64,000 nucleotides of DNA from Candida dubliniensis CD36 (Eukaryota > Ascomycota > Pichiomycetes > Serinales > Debaryomycetaceae). Both the position numbers and the translations under genes were made by a program. The stretch's first letter is position 1. Every line of letters starts with the position of its first letter. The stretch is from NCBI RefSeq assembly GCF_000026945.1, contig NC_012861.1, forward strand, positions 1,984,001 through 2,048,000, read 5' to 3'. Under the pieces are notes generated by a model. That model saw only the letters and a program-made list of their open reading frames with translations. It did not search any database and was not told where the DNA came from. Positions 1 through 10,386 of this stretch are shown in pieces.

Positions 1-299
1 ACCCAGGTATACTTACTCTCGTACTAGCTTCCCCTCCCCCACCACCTCCATCAACCCCATTAGTCGTGGTAAACTATTCCGTTCATATTTGCACCACTTT
101 CACACGTTTTTGCTTGATAGAATTTACGTATAATAGATCTCACACTCACCGTATGATATAATCAGCCAGACTTCAATAATAAACGTTTTAATATTCAAAT
201 AAATAGCTTTTTTTTTTGGGCATTATAGAAAGTCAGCATAAACATTTTATTTAATTATTTACATATTCATTTATTTCAATTCTTAGTTTATACAAGAAG
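1..299. other. Intergenic, upstream of YIA6
   Basis: AT-rich sequence with short C-rich and poly-T runs. No supported gene is seen; it is presumably the promoter and leader of the carrier gene that starts at 300. Confidence 0.5.
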
Positions 300-1400
300 A
301 TGTCAAATGATCCAGCATCAGTACTAGAAAATACAAAGGATTCATCCCAACTCCCTGATTTTTCCGATATAGTACAGGGAGAAGATTTAGAATTTCGCCA
401 GTCTAAAACACCCACTTTCCCCGTTGTGCACAAGATTGAGAAACTAGGAGAGATACCACCACCTACCATACTATCTCGACTTTCAAACAATCAGTTAATT
501 ACCATCGCTGGTGCAGCATCTGGGTTTCTAGCAGGAATAGTGGTGTGTCCTTTAGATGTGGTAAAAACTCGATTACAAGCTCAAGGTACCGTGGGGGAAA
601 ATTTAAAGTATAATGGGTTTTTAGGGACATTTCAAACCATTCTTCATGAAGAAGGGATTCGTGGATTATATCGTGGGTTAGTGCCTACCATGATTGGATA
701 TTTGCCTACATGGACGATTTATTTCACCGTATATGAACAAGCTAAAAAATTCTATCCATCATTTTTACAGCAATATAATATCGAGAATCCATCGATTGTA
801 CATTTCTGTTCGGCATTGACTGCTGGAATGACTAGTTCGATTGCTGTAAATCCAATTTGGGTTGTGAAAACTCGATTAATGGTACAAACTGGGAAAGAGG
901 GCCAACAGGTATATTATAGGGGCACTTTTGATGCCTTCAAAAAAATGTATCAACACGAAGGATTAAAAGTGTTTTATAGTGGGTTGATCCCATCATTGTT
1001 TGGATTGTTACATGTTGGAATACATTTCCCCGTGTATGAAAAACTCAAGAGCTTGTTTCATTGCAATTTAGTCTCAAATGATTCTAGTTCAAATGGGGTG
1101 TTATGGAGGCTTATTGCTGCGTCTTCTTTCTCGAAAATGGTTGCTAGTACAGTCACTTATCCACATGAAATACTAAGAACAAGAATGCAACTTCGACGTG
1201 ACAAGGGGAAATCAAAATCATTAATCAAGACCGTTTCGTCGATTTTCCAAAAGGATGGAATCAGAGGATTTTATTCAGGGTACTTTACTAACTTGGCACG
1301 AACGTTACCTGCTAGTGCTGTGACATTGGTTAGTTTTGAATATTTCAAAACATATTTATTAGAGATTAACGGGAGACTTAAAAGTAAGTTTACACATTAG
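300..1400 (+). CDS. YIA6: Mitochondrial carrier, probable NAD+ transporter
   Basis: This 366-residue protein belongs to the mitochondrial carrier family. Three repeats each carry the signature PxD/ExxKxR-type motif: PLDVVKTRLQAQ near residue 83, PIWVVKTRLMVQ near 185 and PHEILRTRMQLR near 290. Six membrane segments follow from the fold. The N-terminal extension of about 65 residues and motifs such as GLYRGLVPTMIGYLPTWTIYFTVYE match the yeast NAD+/pyrimidine nucleotide branch (Yia6/Yea6) rather than ADP/ATP carriers. It should sit in the inner mitochondrial membrane and import NAD+. The ATG at 300 is the first in frame and the length fits the family. The exact substrate is inferred from family resemblance; a Rim2-like pyrimidine carrier is the main alternative. 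Confidence 0.85.
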   Translation: MSNDPASVLENTKDSSQLPDFSDIVQGEDLEFRQSKTPTFPVVHKIEKLGEIPPPTILSRLSNNQLITIAGAASGFLAGIVVCPLDVVKTRLQAQGTVGENLKYNGFLGTFQTILHEEGIRGLYRGLVPTMIGYLPTWTIYFTVYEQAKKFYPSFLQQYNIENPSIVHFCSALTAGMTSSIAVNPIWVVKTRLMVQTGKEGQQVYYRGTFDAFKKMYQHEGLKVFYSGLIPSLFGLLHVGIHFPVYEKLKSLFHCNLVSNDSSSNGVLWRLIAASSFSKMVASTVTYPHEILRTRMQLRRDKGKSKSLIKTVSSIFQKDGIRGFYSGYFTNLARTLPASAVTLVSFEYFKTYLLEINGRLKSKFTH

Positions 1401-1772
1401 TAAGTATAGAGGATTGAGTATTTATTATATGTACATTTTGTAGTGCTTTTGTTAATAGAGGATTTTTTTTTTTTTTGGCAACACCATTCTCCACACATTA
1501 TATTAAAGGGAAGAAGTAGATTGTGTGAATCAGATAAAATAATAGTTTAATGTAAGGGAAAAAAAAAAAAAAAAAAGAACAAACTTGGCCCACGCAAATC
1601 TACGCCAAAGATTTTCTTTTTTTTTTTTTTCAACATACATTTAGATTTCCCAACCATCAAGGTTAATTTTAACACCAAGATAGGAAGTGAACACAAGTGA
1701 ACACACTCTCAAAAATAAAAAAGGAAACCCATTTCATTTGGCTAATATTATATGGATATTTAAAAGCATATT
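1401..1772. other. Intergenic, YIA6 3' end to EPS1 promoter
   Basis: Contains long poly-T and poly-A tracts near 1466, 1559 and 1617, with AT-rich sequence just before EPS1. No gene is seen. Confidence 0.5.
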
Positions 1773-3965
1773 ATGAAACTATCTATCTTATCACTGCTTG
1801 CGTTCTTAACAACAACAACAGCAGCAGCAGTAGTAGCAGGCTCTGAGGCAAACCCACTCGTTGCAGATCAAGTAACAAACGATGAACCCAAACGTCAATC
1901 CGATGCTGGCTCAAATTCACAACCAAAGATGGATGTTCCTCCAACATTATCAATGAAAGAATTTGATAAACTTACTCAAGAGAAACTTGTTCTTGTTGAA
2001 TTTTTTTCACCGTATTGTCATCATTGTAAAGAATTTGCACCAACATGGAAGGAGACATATATAAAATTTATCACAGAATATCCTGATTTGAATATTGAAA
2101 TGAAACAGGTCAATTGTATTGAGAGTGGTGATTTATGTGAGCGTGAGAATATAGATTTTTATCCTAACATCTTATTGTATGCCCCTGCGGTAGATAAAAA
2201 TGGCAAGAAAACTGGGAAACTGAAAAATATCGATTCATATCCAAGGAATCTTGATAGAAATGTTGAGAATATTATCAAATATTTACGCGAAGCTACAGCT
2301 GAGTATGATTCAGGAGCAATTAATTTGCCTAGTTCTTCGCAATTGTTAGATGTTGACACTATGTCCAAGATCATGGAGGGAAATATTTCTACTCCAATGT
2401 TTGTTTCATTTTTCCCTGCTACAGCAAAGCAATGGGAAAGCATTGAGCATCGAGGCAGGTTGGGGTTCTCAAATTGTGAGGATTGTTTACCTGCTAAACA
2501 AATATGGGATAGGTTATCAAACAAAGTCTTGTCAATTTCCGATACAGGCCATTTCATGTGTCGTGATCATAGAGAGGTTTGTGACAAGTTGAAGATTACC
2601 ACTAATAGCGAACCTCAATTTATTATGTTTTTACCAGAATCAATAGGGGCCATTCGATTTGATTATAATGATTATGTTGACGTTAATAGGATGAAATGGT
2701 GGGTACAGAAATTATTCCAAAATTCTCAATTTGAAGTTGTGTCCGCTCGTGGTATAACCGAAGTCATGGAATACACCAAAGTATTGTCCCATGAACCTAT
2801 TGCTCAGTTTTATCCATTGAAAAGTAAAGTAACTGTAGTGTTTTATTATGACGTGGATAAGGTCACTAAAGAAGATGAAGAGATATTACCTCATTTACTC
2901 AAAACAATCCAAGAATCTCCATTTAATATTCAACTACACAAGGGCAAACATAAAAAAATCGAAGAGAATGTTTTAACTATGGGCCAAAATTTAATTGATT
3001 ACATAAATTATGACGAAAATGATAAATATGAATTTGATAAATCCTTACAAGTTATAACTACTTTAACAACAAAACCAACGATACTTGTTTTCAAAGATAA
3101 TTCATTACTCGCCGACGTCTATCAAAGTTTATCCCCTGAAGATATGAAAACATATGACAAAGTAGAGAGTTTCATTAATAGTATACAGTATCCTTTATAT
3201 GGTCAATTAACACCACAATTGGCTTCTTATTATTTTAAGAAAAATGAAAAGTACCAAGACCATAAAGTTGTGGTATTATTCACCGATTTACAAGACTTGA
3301 AGGGAACAGATAATCAATTGTACAAATTATCATTAGCAGCACACGAATATCATCATTTAAAACAGAAGTATTATTTTGATAAATTCAAACAAAGCAATCA
3401 GGGGAACGCTGCTGCAGTGGAAAAATTACAGGAGCAAAATCAAGAAACTATCGATGCATTGAAGGAGTTACGACAAGTAATACCAGAAATATGGGAGAAT
3501 GACCAAGTCTTGTTTACGTTTATTGATTTACCCAATGCATATAAACAGTTCCGTGGAGTTAAAGGATGGAAACTTAATCCTAATAATTATCAAGTTGGTG
3601 ATGTGGTTGTGTTATCTAAAGATAACCGCTACTATTGGAACAAAGATACTCAAGGGAACAAATTGACAAACGAACCAAAAGTATTAAAGAATGTATTGAT
3701 GTCTTTATTAGCTAAGGATGACCAATTGAAAGCAGCAATAGTGGGTAGCCCCTATGGAGGAGTTCTAGGGTTTATGGATTATGTACATGATTATGGAGTT
3801 TTTGGTTATATTGGTTTTTTCTTGTCAATTTATATTGTTGGGTTTCTTGCTCTTCGTCTAGGAAGAAGAAGCAGTAGAAGATGGCTATTTAAAAGGCCGT
3901 CTTCATCGACACCTAGCAGTGGTGGTATAATTGGTAATAATAATTTTATGCCTAAGAAGGATTAA
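1773..3965 (+). CDS. EPS1: ER membrane thioredoxin / protein disulfide isomerase Eps1
   Basis: The 730-residue protein starts with a cleavable signal peptide (MKLSILSLLAFLTTTTAAAV). One clear thioredoxin domain follows, with the active site PYCHHCKEFAPTW at about residues 80-92, and then a long lumenal region of degenerate thioredoxin folds. A single membrane anchor near residues 680-702 (YGVFGYIGFFLSIYIVGF) is followed by a short basic cytosolic tail with RR/KK residues. This is the architecture of yeast Eps1, a membrane-bound PDI used in ER quality control, and the length is close to the 701 residues of S. cerevisiae Eps1. The CxxC pair is CHHC rather than the CGHC of classic PDI. The 3' end overlaps the convergent p25 gene by 14 bp. 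Confidence 0.88.
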   Translation: MKLSILSLLAFLTTTTAAAVVAGSEANPLVADQVTNDEPKRQSDAGSNSQPKMDVPPTLSMKEFDKLTQEKLVLVEFFSPYCHHCKEFAPTWKETYIKFITEYPDLNIEMKQVNCIESGDLCERENIDFYPNILLYAPAVDKNGKKTGKLKNIDSYPRNLDRNVENIIKYLREATAEYDSGAINLPSSSQLLDVDTMSKIMEGNISTPMFVSFFPATAKQWESIEHRGRLGFSNCEDCLPAKQIWDRLSNKVLSISDTGHFMCRDHREVCDKLKITTNSEPQFIMFLPESIGAIRFDYNDYVDVNRMKWWVQKLFQNSQFEVVSARGITEVMEYTKVLSHEPIAQFYPLKSKVTVVFYYDVDKVTKEDEEILPHLLKTIQESPFNIQLHKGKHKKIEENVLTMGQNLIDYINYDENDKYEFDKSLQVITTLTTKPTILVFKDNSLLADVYQSLSPEDMKTYDKVESFINSIQYPLYGQLTPQLASYYFKKNEKYQDHKVVVLFTDLQDLKGTDNQLYKLSLAAHEYHHLKQKYYFDKFKQSNQGNAAAVEKLQEQNQETIDALKELRQVIPEIWENDQVLFTFIDLPNAYKQFRGVKGWKLNPNNYQVGDVVVLSKDNRYYWNKDTQGNKLTNEPKVLKNVLMSLLAKDDQLKAAIVGSPYGGVLGFMDYVHDYGVFGYIGFFLSIYIVGFLALRLGRRSSRRWLFKRPSSSTPSSGGIIGNNNFMPKKD

Positions 3966-4458
3966 GTATCTGTAATTGTTTAGCTTCTAATTCTATGGTT
4001 TTCTTATAACTATTGTGTAATGATTGTATTACGAAATCAATTCCTGGTGTGCCACTTACTTTACTATATGGTGGAATCACTACTTTATGGGGAATAACGG
4101 TACCACTTTTTATTAAACAACAATCATAGACCACACAATGAGAATGTAAAACACAATTCTCTTCAATTATAACTCTATTACCAATATCTTTAGCCATAAT
4201 TTTACTAGAGTTCCCAATAATAACATAGGATCCAATAAACATCTTTTCTGTAGATGGGATTATTTCTACGTCAGGGTATATATAACAATATTTGCCAATT
4301 GATAAAATGGGTGATGACGATGTCGTGAGGGAATCAAAGGATATTTTGACATTGCGATTGATGGTGACATTTCCACTCATAACCACATTATCCAAGTCTT
4401 CAATTTGTGCATCTTTGGAGATTCTATTCTCAGTTGGAGTTTCTATCCAATCACTCAT
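3952..4458 (-). CDS. Dynactin p25 subunit (left-handed beta-helix protein)
   Basis: The 168-residue protein shows the hexapeptide-repeat pattern of left-handed beta helices, for example SIGKYCYIYPDVEI, FIGSYVIIGNSSKI and IEENCVLHSHCVVYDCCLI. The N-terminal WIETPTENRISK segment and the C-terminal IPPYSKVSGTPG segment are typical of dynactin subunit 5 (p25/DCTN5). In that complex p25 caps the pointed end of the Arp1 filament and helps select cargo. Length is slightly under the usual 180-190 residues. It converges on EPS1 with a 14-bp overlap of coding ends. A bacterial-type acetyltransferase is unlikely given the length and termini. Confidence 0.8.
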   Translation of the reverse strand: MSDWIETPTENRISKDAQIEDLDNVVMSGNVTINRNVKISFDSLTTSSSPILSIGKYCYIYPDVEIIPSTEKMFIGSYVIIGNSSKIMAKDIGNRVIIEENCVLHSHCVVYDCCLIKSGTVIPHKVVIPPYSKVSGTPGIDFVIQSLHNSYKKTIELEAKQLQILNPS

Positions 4459-5208
4459 AGTTAATGGGGAGAGAAAGTCTACAAGTTGATTATAGTCCTG
4501 TTTTTTTTTTTTTTTTTTTCGTGTAGATAAGTTCGAATTTAGTTTCGAGATTTCGTGTACAATGCGCCAACACTTGAATCAAACTATCAAATGATTTGAG
4601 TTCAACTACTTCTCAAACATATTGTTAATGACTAGGTAAGGGTATCAATTCGATTAATTAACAGAGTAGGTAGGTAAGAACTGTAAGGTTTTTTTTTTTT
4701 TTGAAGAGTTGTACATATGACGAAAGTGGAAAACGAAACTCCGATACAAAAAAAAATATTACAGATCTTGAAATTTTCCGTTCTGTTTTTGTAACACGAA
4801 GATATTGTATACGTGTCCAATCGGGTGGTTTCCATTATTAATAAACAACTTGAAAATTGTCACAATAGAATTGATTTTTTTTTTAACTTATTCATAATAA
4901 TAATAATACTACACGTTGTGTTTCAGAATAAACTGACAAGGACTAAGAAGTACAAACATATACACATGTACACCATTTAATTTGAATAAATAAGATCTTG
5001 CCGCGTGTTTCTATTTTTTTTTTTGAGTACTATTTACTTTTTTCTCTCACTTGGCCAGCACCAGGAACAACAACAACACAAGGTCAAAGGAAAATACTAA
5101 AAATAAACTTGAAATTTTTTTTTTTTTTTTCACATTTTTTTATCAACACCTTTTTCTTTACAAGTACTCATTAGATAGAAGCAAAGCTCTTTACAACTTC
5201 CGTTCATT
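4459..5208. other. Divergent promoter region, p25 / PMI1
   Basis: Roughly 750 bp of AT-rich DNA with poly-T runs at 4501, 4688, 5012 and 5118. No coding region is supported. It serves two divergently transcribed genes. Confidence 0.5.
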
Positions 5209-6534
5209 ATGTCTTCAGAAAAATTATTTAGAATCCAATGTGGATACCAGAATTACGATTGGGGTAAAATTGGCTCATCATCAGCAGTTGCCCAGTTTGT
5301 CCATAATTCCGACCCATCAATCACCATAGATGAATCTAAACCATACGCTGAATTATGGATGGGTACTCATCCTTCAGTTCCTTCCAAGGCCATTGACTTA
5401 AATAATCAAACTTTACGTGATTTGGTCGCTGCTAAACCACAAGAATACTTGGGTGAACCTATCATTACCAAATTTGGTTCGTCAAAGGAATTACCATTCC
5501 TTTTCAAAGTGTTATCTATTGAAAAAGTATTATCTATTCAAGCTCATCCTGACAAGAAATTAGGTGCACAATTGCATGCTGCTGATCCTAAGAATTATCC
5601 AGACGACAATCACAAACCAGAAATGGCCATTGCTGTTACTGATTTTGAAGGGTTCTGTGGGTTTAAGCCTTTGGATCAATTGGCTAAAACTTTGACTACA
5701 GTTCCTGAATTAAACGAAATTATTGGTCAAGAATTGGTTGATGAATTTGTTAGTGGTATTAGACTACCAGCAGAAATTGGAAGTCAAGATGATGTTAACA
5801 ATAGAAAATTGTTACAAAAAGTGTTTGGTAAATTAATGAACACCAATGAAGATATTATAAAGCAACAAACTACTAAATTACTTGAAAGAACAGAAAGGGA
5901 ACCTCAAGTGTTTAAAAACATTGATTCTAGATTACCAGAGTTAATACAAAGATTGAACAAGCAATTTCCTAATGATATTGGATTATTTTGTGGATGTCTC
6001 TTGTTGAACCACGTTGGCTTGAACAAAGGGGAAGCAATGTTTTTACAAGCCAAAGACCCTCATGCATATATTAGTGGTGATATAATTGAATGTATGGCTG
6101 CTTCTGATAATGTTGTTAGAGCTGGGTTCACTCCAAAATTTAAAGATGTGAAAAACCTTGTGGAAATGTTGACTTACTCATATGAATCAGTTGAAAAACA
6201 AAAAATGCCATTACAAGAGTTCCCAAGATCAAAAGGTGATGCTGTCAAATCAGTGTTGTATGATCCTCCAATTGCTGAATTCTCCGTTTTACAAACTATT
6301 TTTGATAAATCCAAAGGTGGTAAACAAGTAATTGAAGGGTTGAATGGTCCTTCTATTGTCATCGCTACCAATGGTAAGGGAACAATTCAAATTACTGGTG
6401 ATGATTCCACCAAGCAAAAAATAGATACTGGTTATGTTTTCTTCGTTGCTCCCGGTTCCAGTATTGAATTAACTGCACATAAAGATAACCAAGACCAAGA
6501 CTTTACTACCTACAGGGCCTTTGTGGAAGCATAG
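5209..6534 (+). CDS. PMI1: Mannose-6-phosphate isomerase
   Basis: The 441-residue type I phosphomannose isomerase interconverts fructose-6-phosphate and mannose-6-phosphate in the cytosol, supplying GDP-mannose for mannan and protein glycosylation. The zinc-site motif SIQAHPDKK gives Gln111 and His113, and Glu138 lies in NHKPEMA; these are the ligand positions known in the C. albicans enzyme. The N-terminal QNYDWGK and ELWMGTHP blocks are family signatures. The ATG at 5209 gives exactly the expected length, although open frame exists upstream in another frame. It stands alone, with its own long AT-rich promoter. Confidence 0.97.
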   Translation: MSSEKLFRIQCGYQNYDWGKIGSSSAVAQFVHNSDPSITIDESKPYAELWMGTHPSVPSKAIDLNNQTLRDLVAAKPQEYLGEPIITKFGSSKELPFLFKVLSIEKVLSIQAHPDKKLGAQLHAADPKNYPDDNHKPEMAIAVTDFEGFCGFKPLDQLAKTLTTVPELNEIIGQELVDEFVSGIRLPAEIGSQDDVNNRKLLQKVFGKLMNTNEDIIKQQTTKLLERTEREPQVFKNIDSRLPELIQRLNKQFPNDIGLFCGCLLLNHVGLNKGEAMFLQAKDPHAYISGDIIECMAASDNVVRAGFTPKFKDVKNLVEMLTYSYESVEKQKMPLQEFPRSKGDAVKSVLYDPPIAEFSVLQTIFDKSKGGKQVIEGLNGPSIVIATNGKGTIQITGDDSTKQKIDTGYVFFVAPGSSIELTAHKDNQDQDFTTYRAFVEA

Positions 6535-7385
6535 AGAGAGCGTTTTCAGTTGTTTTTCTTTTTCAGTAGACCAAGTGTATTTTTTTTTAGACGATATAAA
6601 GAGTTAGCATTATAGTTTTACTTATTTCTTGGGAATTTTTTTTTTTTTTTTTTTTGTTTGATTTTCCTTCTTGATACGCGTGAGTATCATTCTAGTAGAA
6701 TTATAAAGCCTATATCACCACCGTTAGTTCAATTTCGTTGGTGTAGCAGTAATTGTCGATTAATTTAAAGTTGGAATAGAAGTAGTGTACCCATGTAAAT
6801 ATATAAACAGTGGAACTAACAAAGAACAATAACAACCTGTCTGTTCATTCTTAACAAAAAAACAGGAAAGCAAATTAGATTATCCTACCATCATATAACC
6901 CTCTCTTGAGTTCATTGGCTGTTTAAGTTTGGTGTTGTAAGAGATTTCTGAATAATTTTCCCACATCAATATTTTTCATTTTCACACAGTATTTACACAG
7001 TGAAAATTCTTAATTGTATTGTATTTTTTTTTTGTGAGCGAATTTCTTCTGTTTCCTCCTCCTATTTGATTTTTTCTGTTTTTTCGTTTCGCCCTCTCTC
7101 TCCATTTTCCTCGTTCACCAAAAAAAAAAAAAAAAATACCAGAGCACCTGAATACTTTGAGGTATCCCCCTATCCTAATTAGCCACCCAATCGTATCGGT
7201 TACTGAATAAGAAAATCACCTGGTAATATAGGGTTAACTAAAGGTAGTTGAAGAACCAAAGAAAAAAGGAAAAGAAATCAAGATTGATAGATAGATCAAG
7301 TTGAATTTGAAAAAAAAAAAAAACAAAAAGTGAAGAAAATAACATATATCTCATATATATAAATAAGGAAAGAAAGGATAAAAAA
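6535..7385. other. Intergenic, PMI1 3' end and SGN1 leader
   Basis: AT-rich, with poly-T at 6639 and poly-A at 7120 and 7311. A TAGGGTTA sequence at 7229-7236 resembles the Tbf1-type element used in Candida ribosome-related promoters; that reading is inference. No gene is seen. Confidence 0.4.
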
Positions 7386-7877
7386 ATGTCTGAAGAGAAA
7401 GTTAGAGTTCCAGAAACTGAAGAAGAAAGACAAGAAAGATTGGCTAAACAAGAAGAAATTGATGGTCGTTCAGTATATGTTGGTAATGTTGATTATCAAA
7501 GTACCCCAGAACAGTTGGAAGAATTTTTCCATGGAGTTGGAGTAATTGAACGTGTCACCATCTTATTTGATAGGTTTAGTGGATTACCTAAGGGATACGC
7601 CTATATTGAATTTGAACAAACTGAAAGTGTACAAAAAGCCATTGATGAATTACATGGTAAAGAATTTAGAGGTAGAGAATTAAGAGTCACTGCCAAGAGA
7701 ACTAATTTACCTGGTTTCAGAAGAGGTAGAGGTAGAGGTGGTTTCAGAGGCAGAGGTAGAGGAAGAGGTGGCTTCAGAGGTAGAGGTAGAGGTAGAGGTG
7801 GTTTCAATTCCAGAGACACTAGAAATGGTGACTCTGAACAAGCTGACGGTGATGCCGAGCATGAAGAAACTAGTTAA
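7386..7877 (+). CDS. SGN1: Poly(A)/RNA-binding protein with RRM and RGG tail
   Basis: The 163-residue protein has one RRM at about residues 28-105, with RNP2 as SVYVGNVDY and RNP1 as KGYAYIEF. An arginine/glycine-rich tail of about 40 residues follows (repeats of RGRGRGGF), then an acidic end. RRM sequence and size match the Sgn1 / nuclear poly(A)-binding PABPN1 subfamily, implicated in mRNA translation and mRNP packaging. The N-terminal helix (EEEKQERLAKQEEIDGRS-like) is also typical. The RGG tail is longer than in many relatives and is a likely arginine methylation target (inference). The repeated tail creates spurious long frames on the opposite strand. Confidence 0.88.
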   Translation: MSEEKVRVPETEEERQERLAKQEEIDGRSVYVGNVDYQSTPEQLEEFFHGVGVIERVTILFDRFSGLPKGYAYIEFEQTESVQKAIDELHGKEFRGRELRVTAKRTNLPGFRRGRGRGGFRGRGRGRGGFRGRGRGRGGFNSRDTRNGDSEQADGDAEHEETS

Positions 7878-7913
7878 GGAAGATTTATCGGAAAAGATAT
7901 CCACTATGTAGGC

Positions 7914-7943
7914 ATATATATATATATATATACATATATATAT
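7914..7943. repeat. (TA)n microsatellite
   Basis: A nearly uninterrupted TA repeat of about 30 bp just past the SGN1 stop, probably within its 3' UTR or polyadenylation region. Confidence 0.8.
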
Positions 7944-9200
7944 GAAGCAGTTTTTGTTGTGAGGGGTAAAGAGATTTGTAATGGTGCTGTTGTCTACTCG
8001 TAGCTTTATTTTACATTACGCCTGATATTAGTAGCTATACCGTAATAAAACCGACAGTAGAACTTTGCTAGACACATGGGTTTCTTCGTTTCTTACTGAA
8101 CTATATGGAAATTGAATAGATTCCCCAAACGCCACCGACTGTGAATTGTTTTGGGTAAAGCTTGGTGACAATTGTTATTGTTCAAATTCTAATATCTAAA
8201 AAATAGTGATTAGAGATATTAAATCTTGGTTAGGGGTCGAAGAGAGTTGATCAAAACCAATTATCAATATTATAGACTCATTCCCCCCTCTTTACAATGG
8301 AGGAAACCCCATTATCTTTGAACTTTTGAACAAGTAATTATCAAAGACAAGTAATCAGGATATTAGGTTTATGAAATCACATGCGGTCACGACAACTACT
8401 ATTAACTTTTTATTTTTAATTGTTTAATTCGATAATGAAGTTTAATAATTCGTATCGATTATGATTTTCTTTACGCTATTGTTCAGTATACTTTGTACTT
8501 GTCAAGAGATCATTCAAATAAAAACTAATATAATTAGTTTTTGTCCTTTTTTCTTCAAATTCAAATGTGGATCCCTTGTTTTGGCGTGAATGACTTCCAC
8601 ATTTGACCGTGTACTGCTTTGAAAATTCTGCAGTCACATTTTCACACCTCCGTTACAGACAGTTTAACTCCTCCTTATAGTTACGATCCGTAAACCTACC
8701 AAAAAAGAAAGTTACAAAGTTTGTCTTTTAAGTCACATCAAACTAGCCACATGTAATGATCTGGGTTAAGAGCACAAGGTTTGTTTTAGGTTGTTGATTG
8801 GTTGCTAGATTGACCCGATAGTCTTTTTGCTTGTTATTTTTCACTTTAAACGGCATCCATACAATTGAGTCAGAGGATTTAGTAGACAAGTAAAACCCAA
8901 AATCATATTCTCAAAAAGCAAATCGGGACTTTATAGGGCATTCAACAATTCCTGTTTGTTTGTTTTTTTGTTTTTTTTTGAATTAGAGTTAATTGCCTGA
9001 CCCAATTTTTCCCTTTCTTGTGGTGATTCCTCCTTTTTCCTTACTCTATCGTCATTTTACAAATCAAATCCTAAAATGAATTAACTCTCTACATTAACTT
9101 GCAATTCCGATAACTGAAGTTTTCCCTTTTTTGGTCTTTTTGTTATAAGTTTTTCTGTTTTTATTCCCCTCCTTCACCTTCCACTTTCTTTGTCCAGTTC
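7944..9200. other. Gene-free stretch between SGN1 and the integrase relic
   Basis: About 1.25 kb of AT-rich DNA with poly-T runs near 8963 and T/C-rich sequence from 9120 to 9190. No frame reads like protein. Further decayed retroelement sequence could be hidden here, but I cannot see it. Confidence 0.4.
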
Positions 9201-9878
9201 GTGCGTTATAAGGTATATGATGATACATATGAATATCTCTTTGTAATGAATCTTAATTTTGTGTTTTCAATTGTAACATTGATACCTGTAAAAAGGTACT
9301 GTTGTGATATAGTTCAATCACACATGGGAAAAATAGGGAAAGAATGGGAGATTTTGAAAGGAAAAAGGATAAAGAACTTTTAAGGGTTTTTTTAGCCCGT
9401 TTGGAAGACCCTTTTTTTTTTTCTTCTTTATTTCACAATATTTATCAACAAGGTGATTCCCGAACAAGAATTTGAAAATTTTTCTATTACTAATATTAGA
9501 ATTGCTAAGGGTAAAGAGTTCTGTTTCTTATAATTTATTTCAAATTCACCAAGGCTGTTGTTTCAATTGGCATTGTTCAATAACTTTTGAGTGAAATCAC
9601 TGTTTGCTGCTTATACTATTTTTTTGCAACTCAAATTATCACCCCTATTTATACATTCTTCCAACTTAGTTTATTCAACCGAAACTTCTAATGGCCGATT
9701 ACAAAGTGATCAGTATATTGAATCACAAATGGAGAGCATCAGAAGGGGATTTTTTTTTTTTGTTTTATTAGAAGATGGTGTGAAATGTTGGCAACCACTC
9801 GATTATTTAAGGAAAACTGAGCCCAAAATAATAAAAAGATATATGAAAGCTAATAAAGAAAACTTTCCTGGATATTAA
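9201..9878 (+). pseudogene. Decayed Ty3/gypsy-type integrase relic with chromodomain
   Basis: No valid ATG frame spans this region, but blocks read in the order expected of a chromovirus integrase. LIPVKRYCCDIVQSHMGK followed by KEWEILKGK (9280-9370) resembles the zinc-binding head. A FINKVIPE...AKGKEF block (about 9440-9525) resembles the second catalytic region. LSPLFIHSSNLVY (about 9636-9675) resembles the GPF/Y-end motif HPVFHVSNL. A chromodomain-like segment then runs from ATG 9691 (MADYKVISILNHKW) through KCWQPLDYLRKTEPKIIKRY to the stop at 9876-9878. The chromodomain is split by a frameshift in a 12-T tract at 9750-9761. The chromodomain match is the strongest part; the earlier blocks are weaker and the spacing implies internal deletions. 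Confidence 0.45.
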
Positions 9879-10386
9879 ATTAACAATAAAATAAAGCATT
9901 TAGAGATATAATGATATATGTGGGTTAAAATTATTTCTTATTTATTGATTTCCCTCTTCTGGTGTTTAATAGTTCTATAGACATCAAATATGGTGTATTA
10001 ATTGCAAATATTTTTTTAATTTGTGTGATTAGTTACGGAAAAAAAAACCAACGTTAAACTTCGTCTGATTCTAAAGAAATTGCAAAAAGTGGTCGATTCC
10101 CAAAGATTTATTGATATCAACCGGTTCATAGGTGGACTATCACATCGAAAAGTCTTTCAATATTAAAATAATCAACCTATATTGTTAGAGATACTCTTGG
10201 AGTGTGATTTTAGGACCATGTTTTTCTTTTTTCTTTTTTTTTTTTTTTTTTTTTTTTCTGTCTTCTGCCTCATCTCATTTTTTTATTTCATCATTTTTTT
10301 TTTTTTGGGTATTAATTCCTTAAATCCTAACAAACCACACCAAGCTCATACACAAGCAGAACAACAGTAATAACTAAATTTCAAAC
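9879..10386. other. Intergenic, NOP16 upstream region
   Basis: AT-rich sequence with heavy poly-T tracts at 10220-10315. A TG...CA-bounded interval at about 9918-10144 could be an LTR remnant downstream of the integrase relic, but nothing else supports that. Confidence 0.3.

Noticed and set aside
7601..7904. Two antisense frames over the SGN1 RGG tail
   Set aside because: Pro-Leu and Ser-Thr repeats mirror the RGG codons.
9918..10144. TG...CA-bounded interval as a retroelement LTR
   Set aside because: No second copy, primer-binding site or target duplication visible; kept only as a remark in the intergenic entry.
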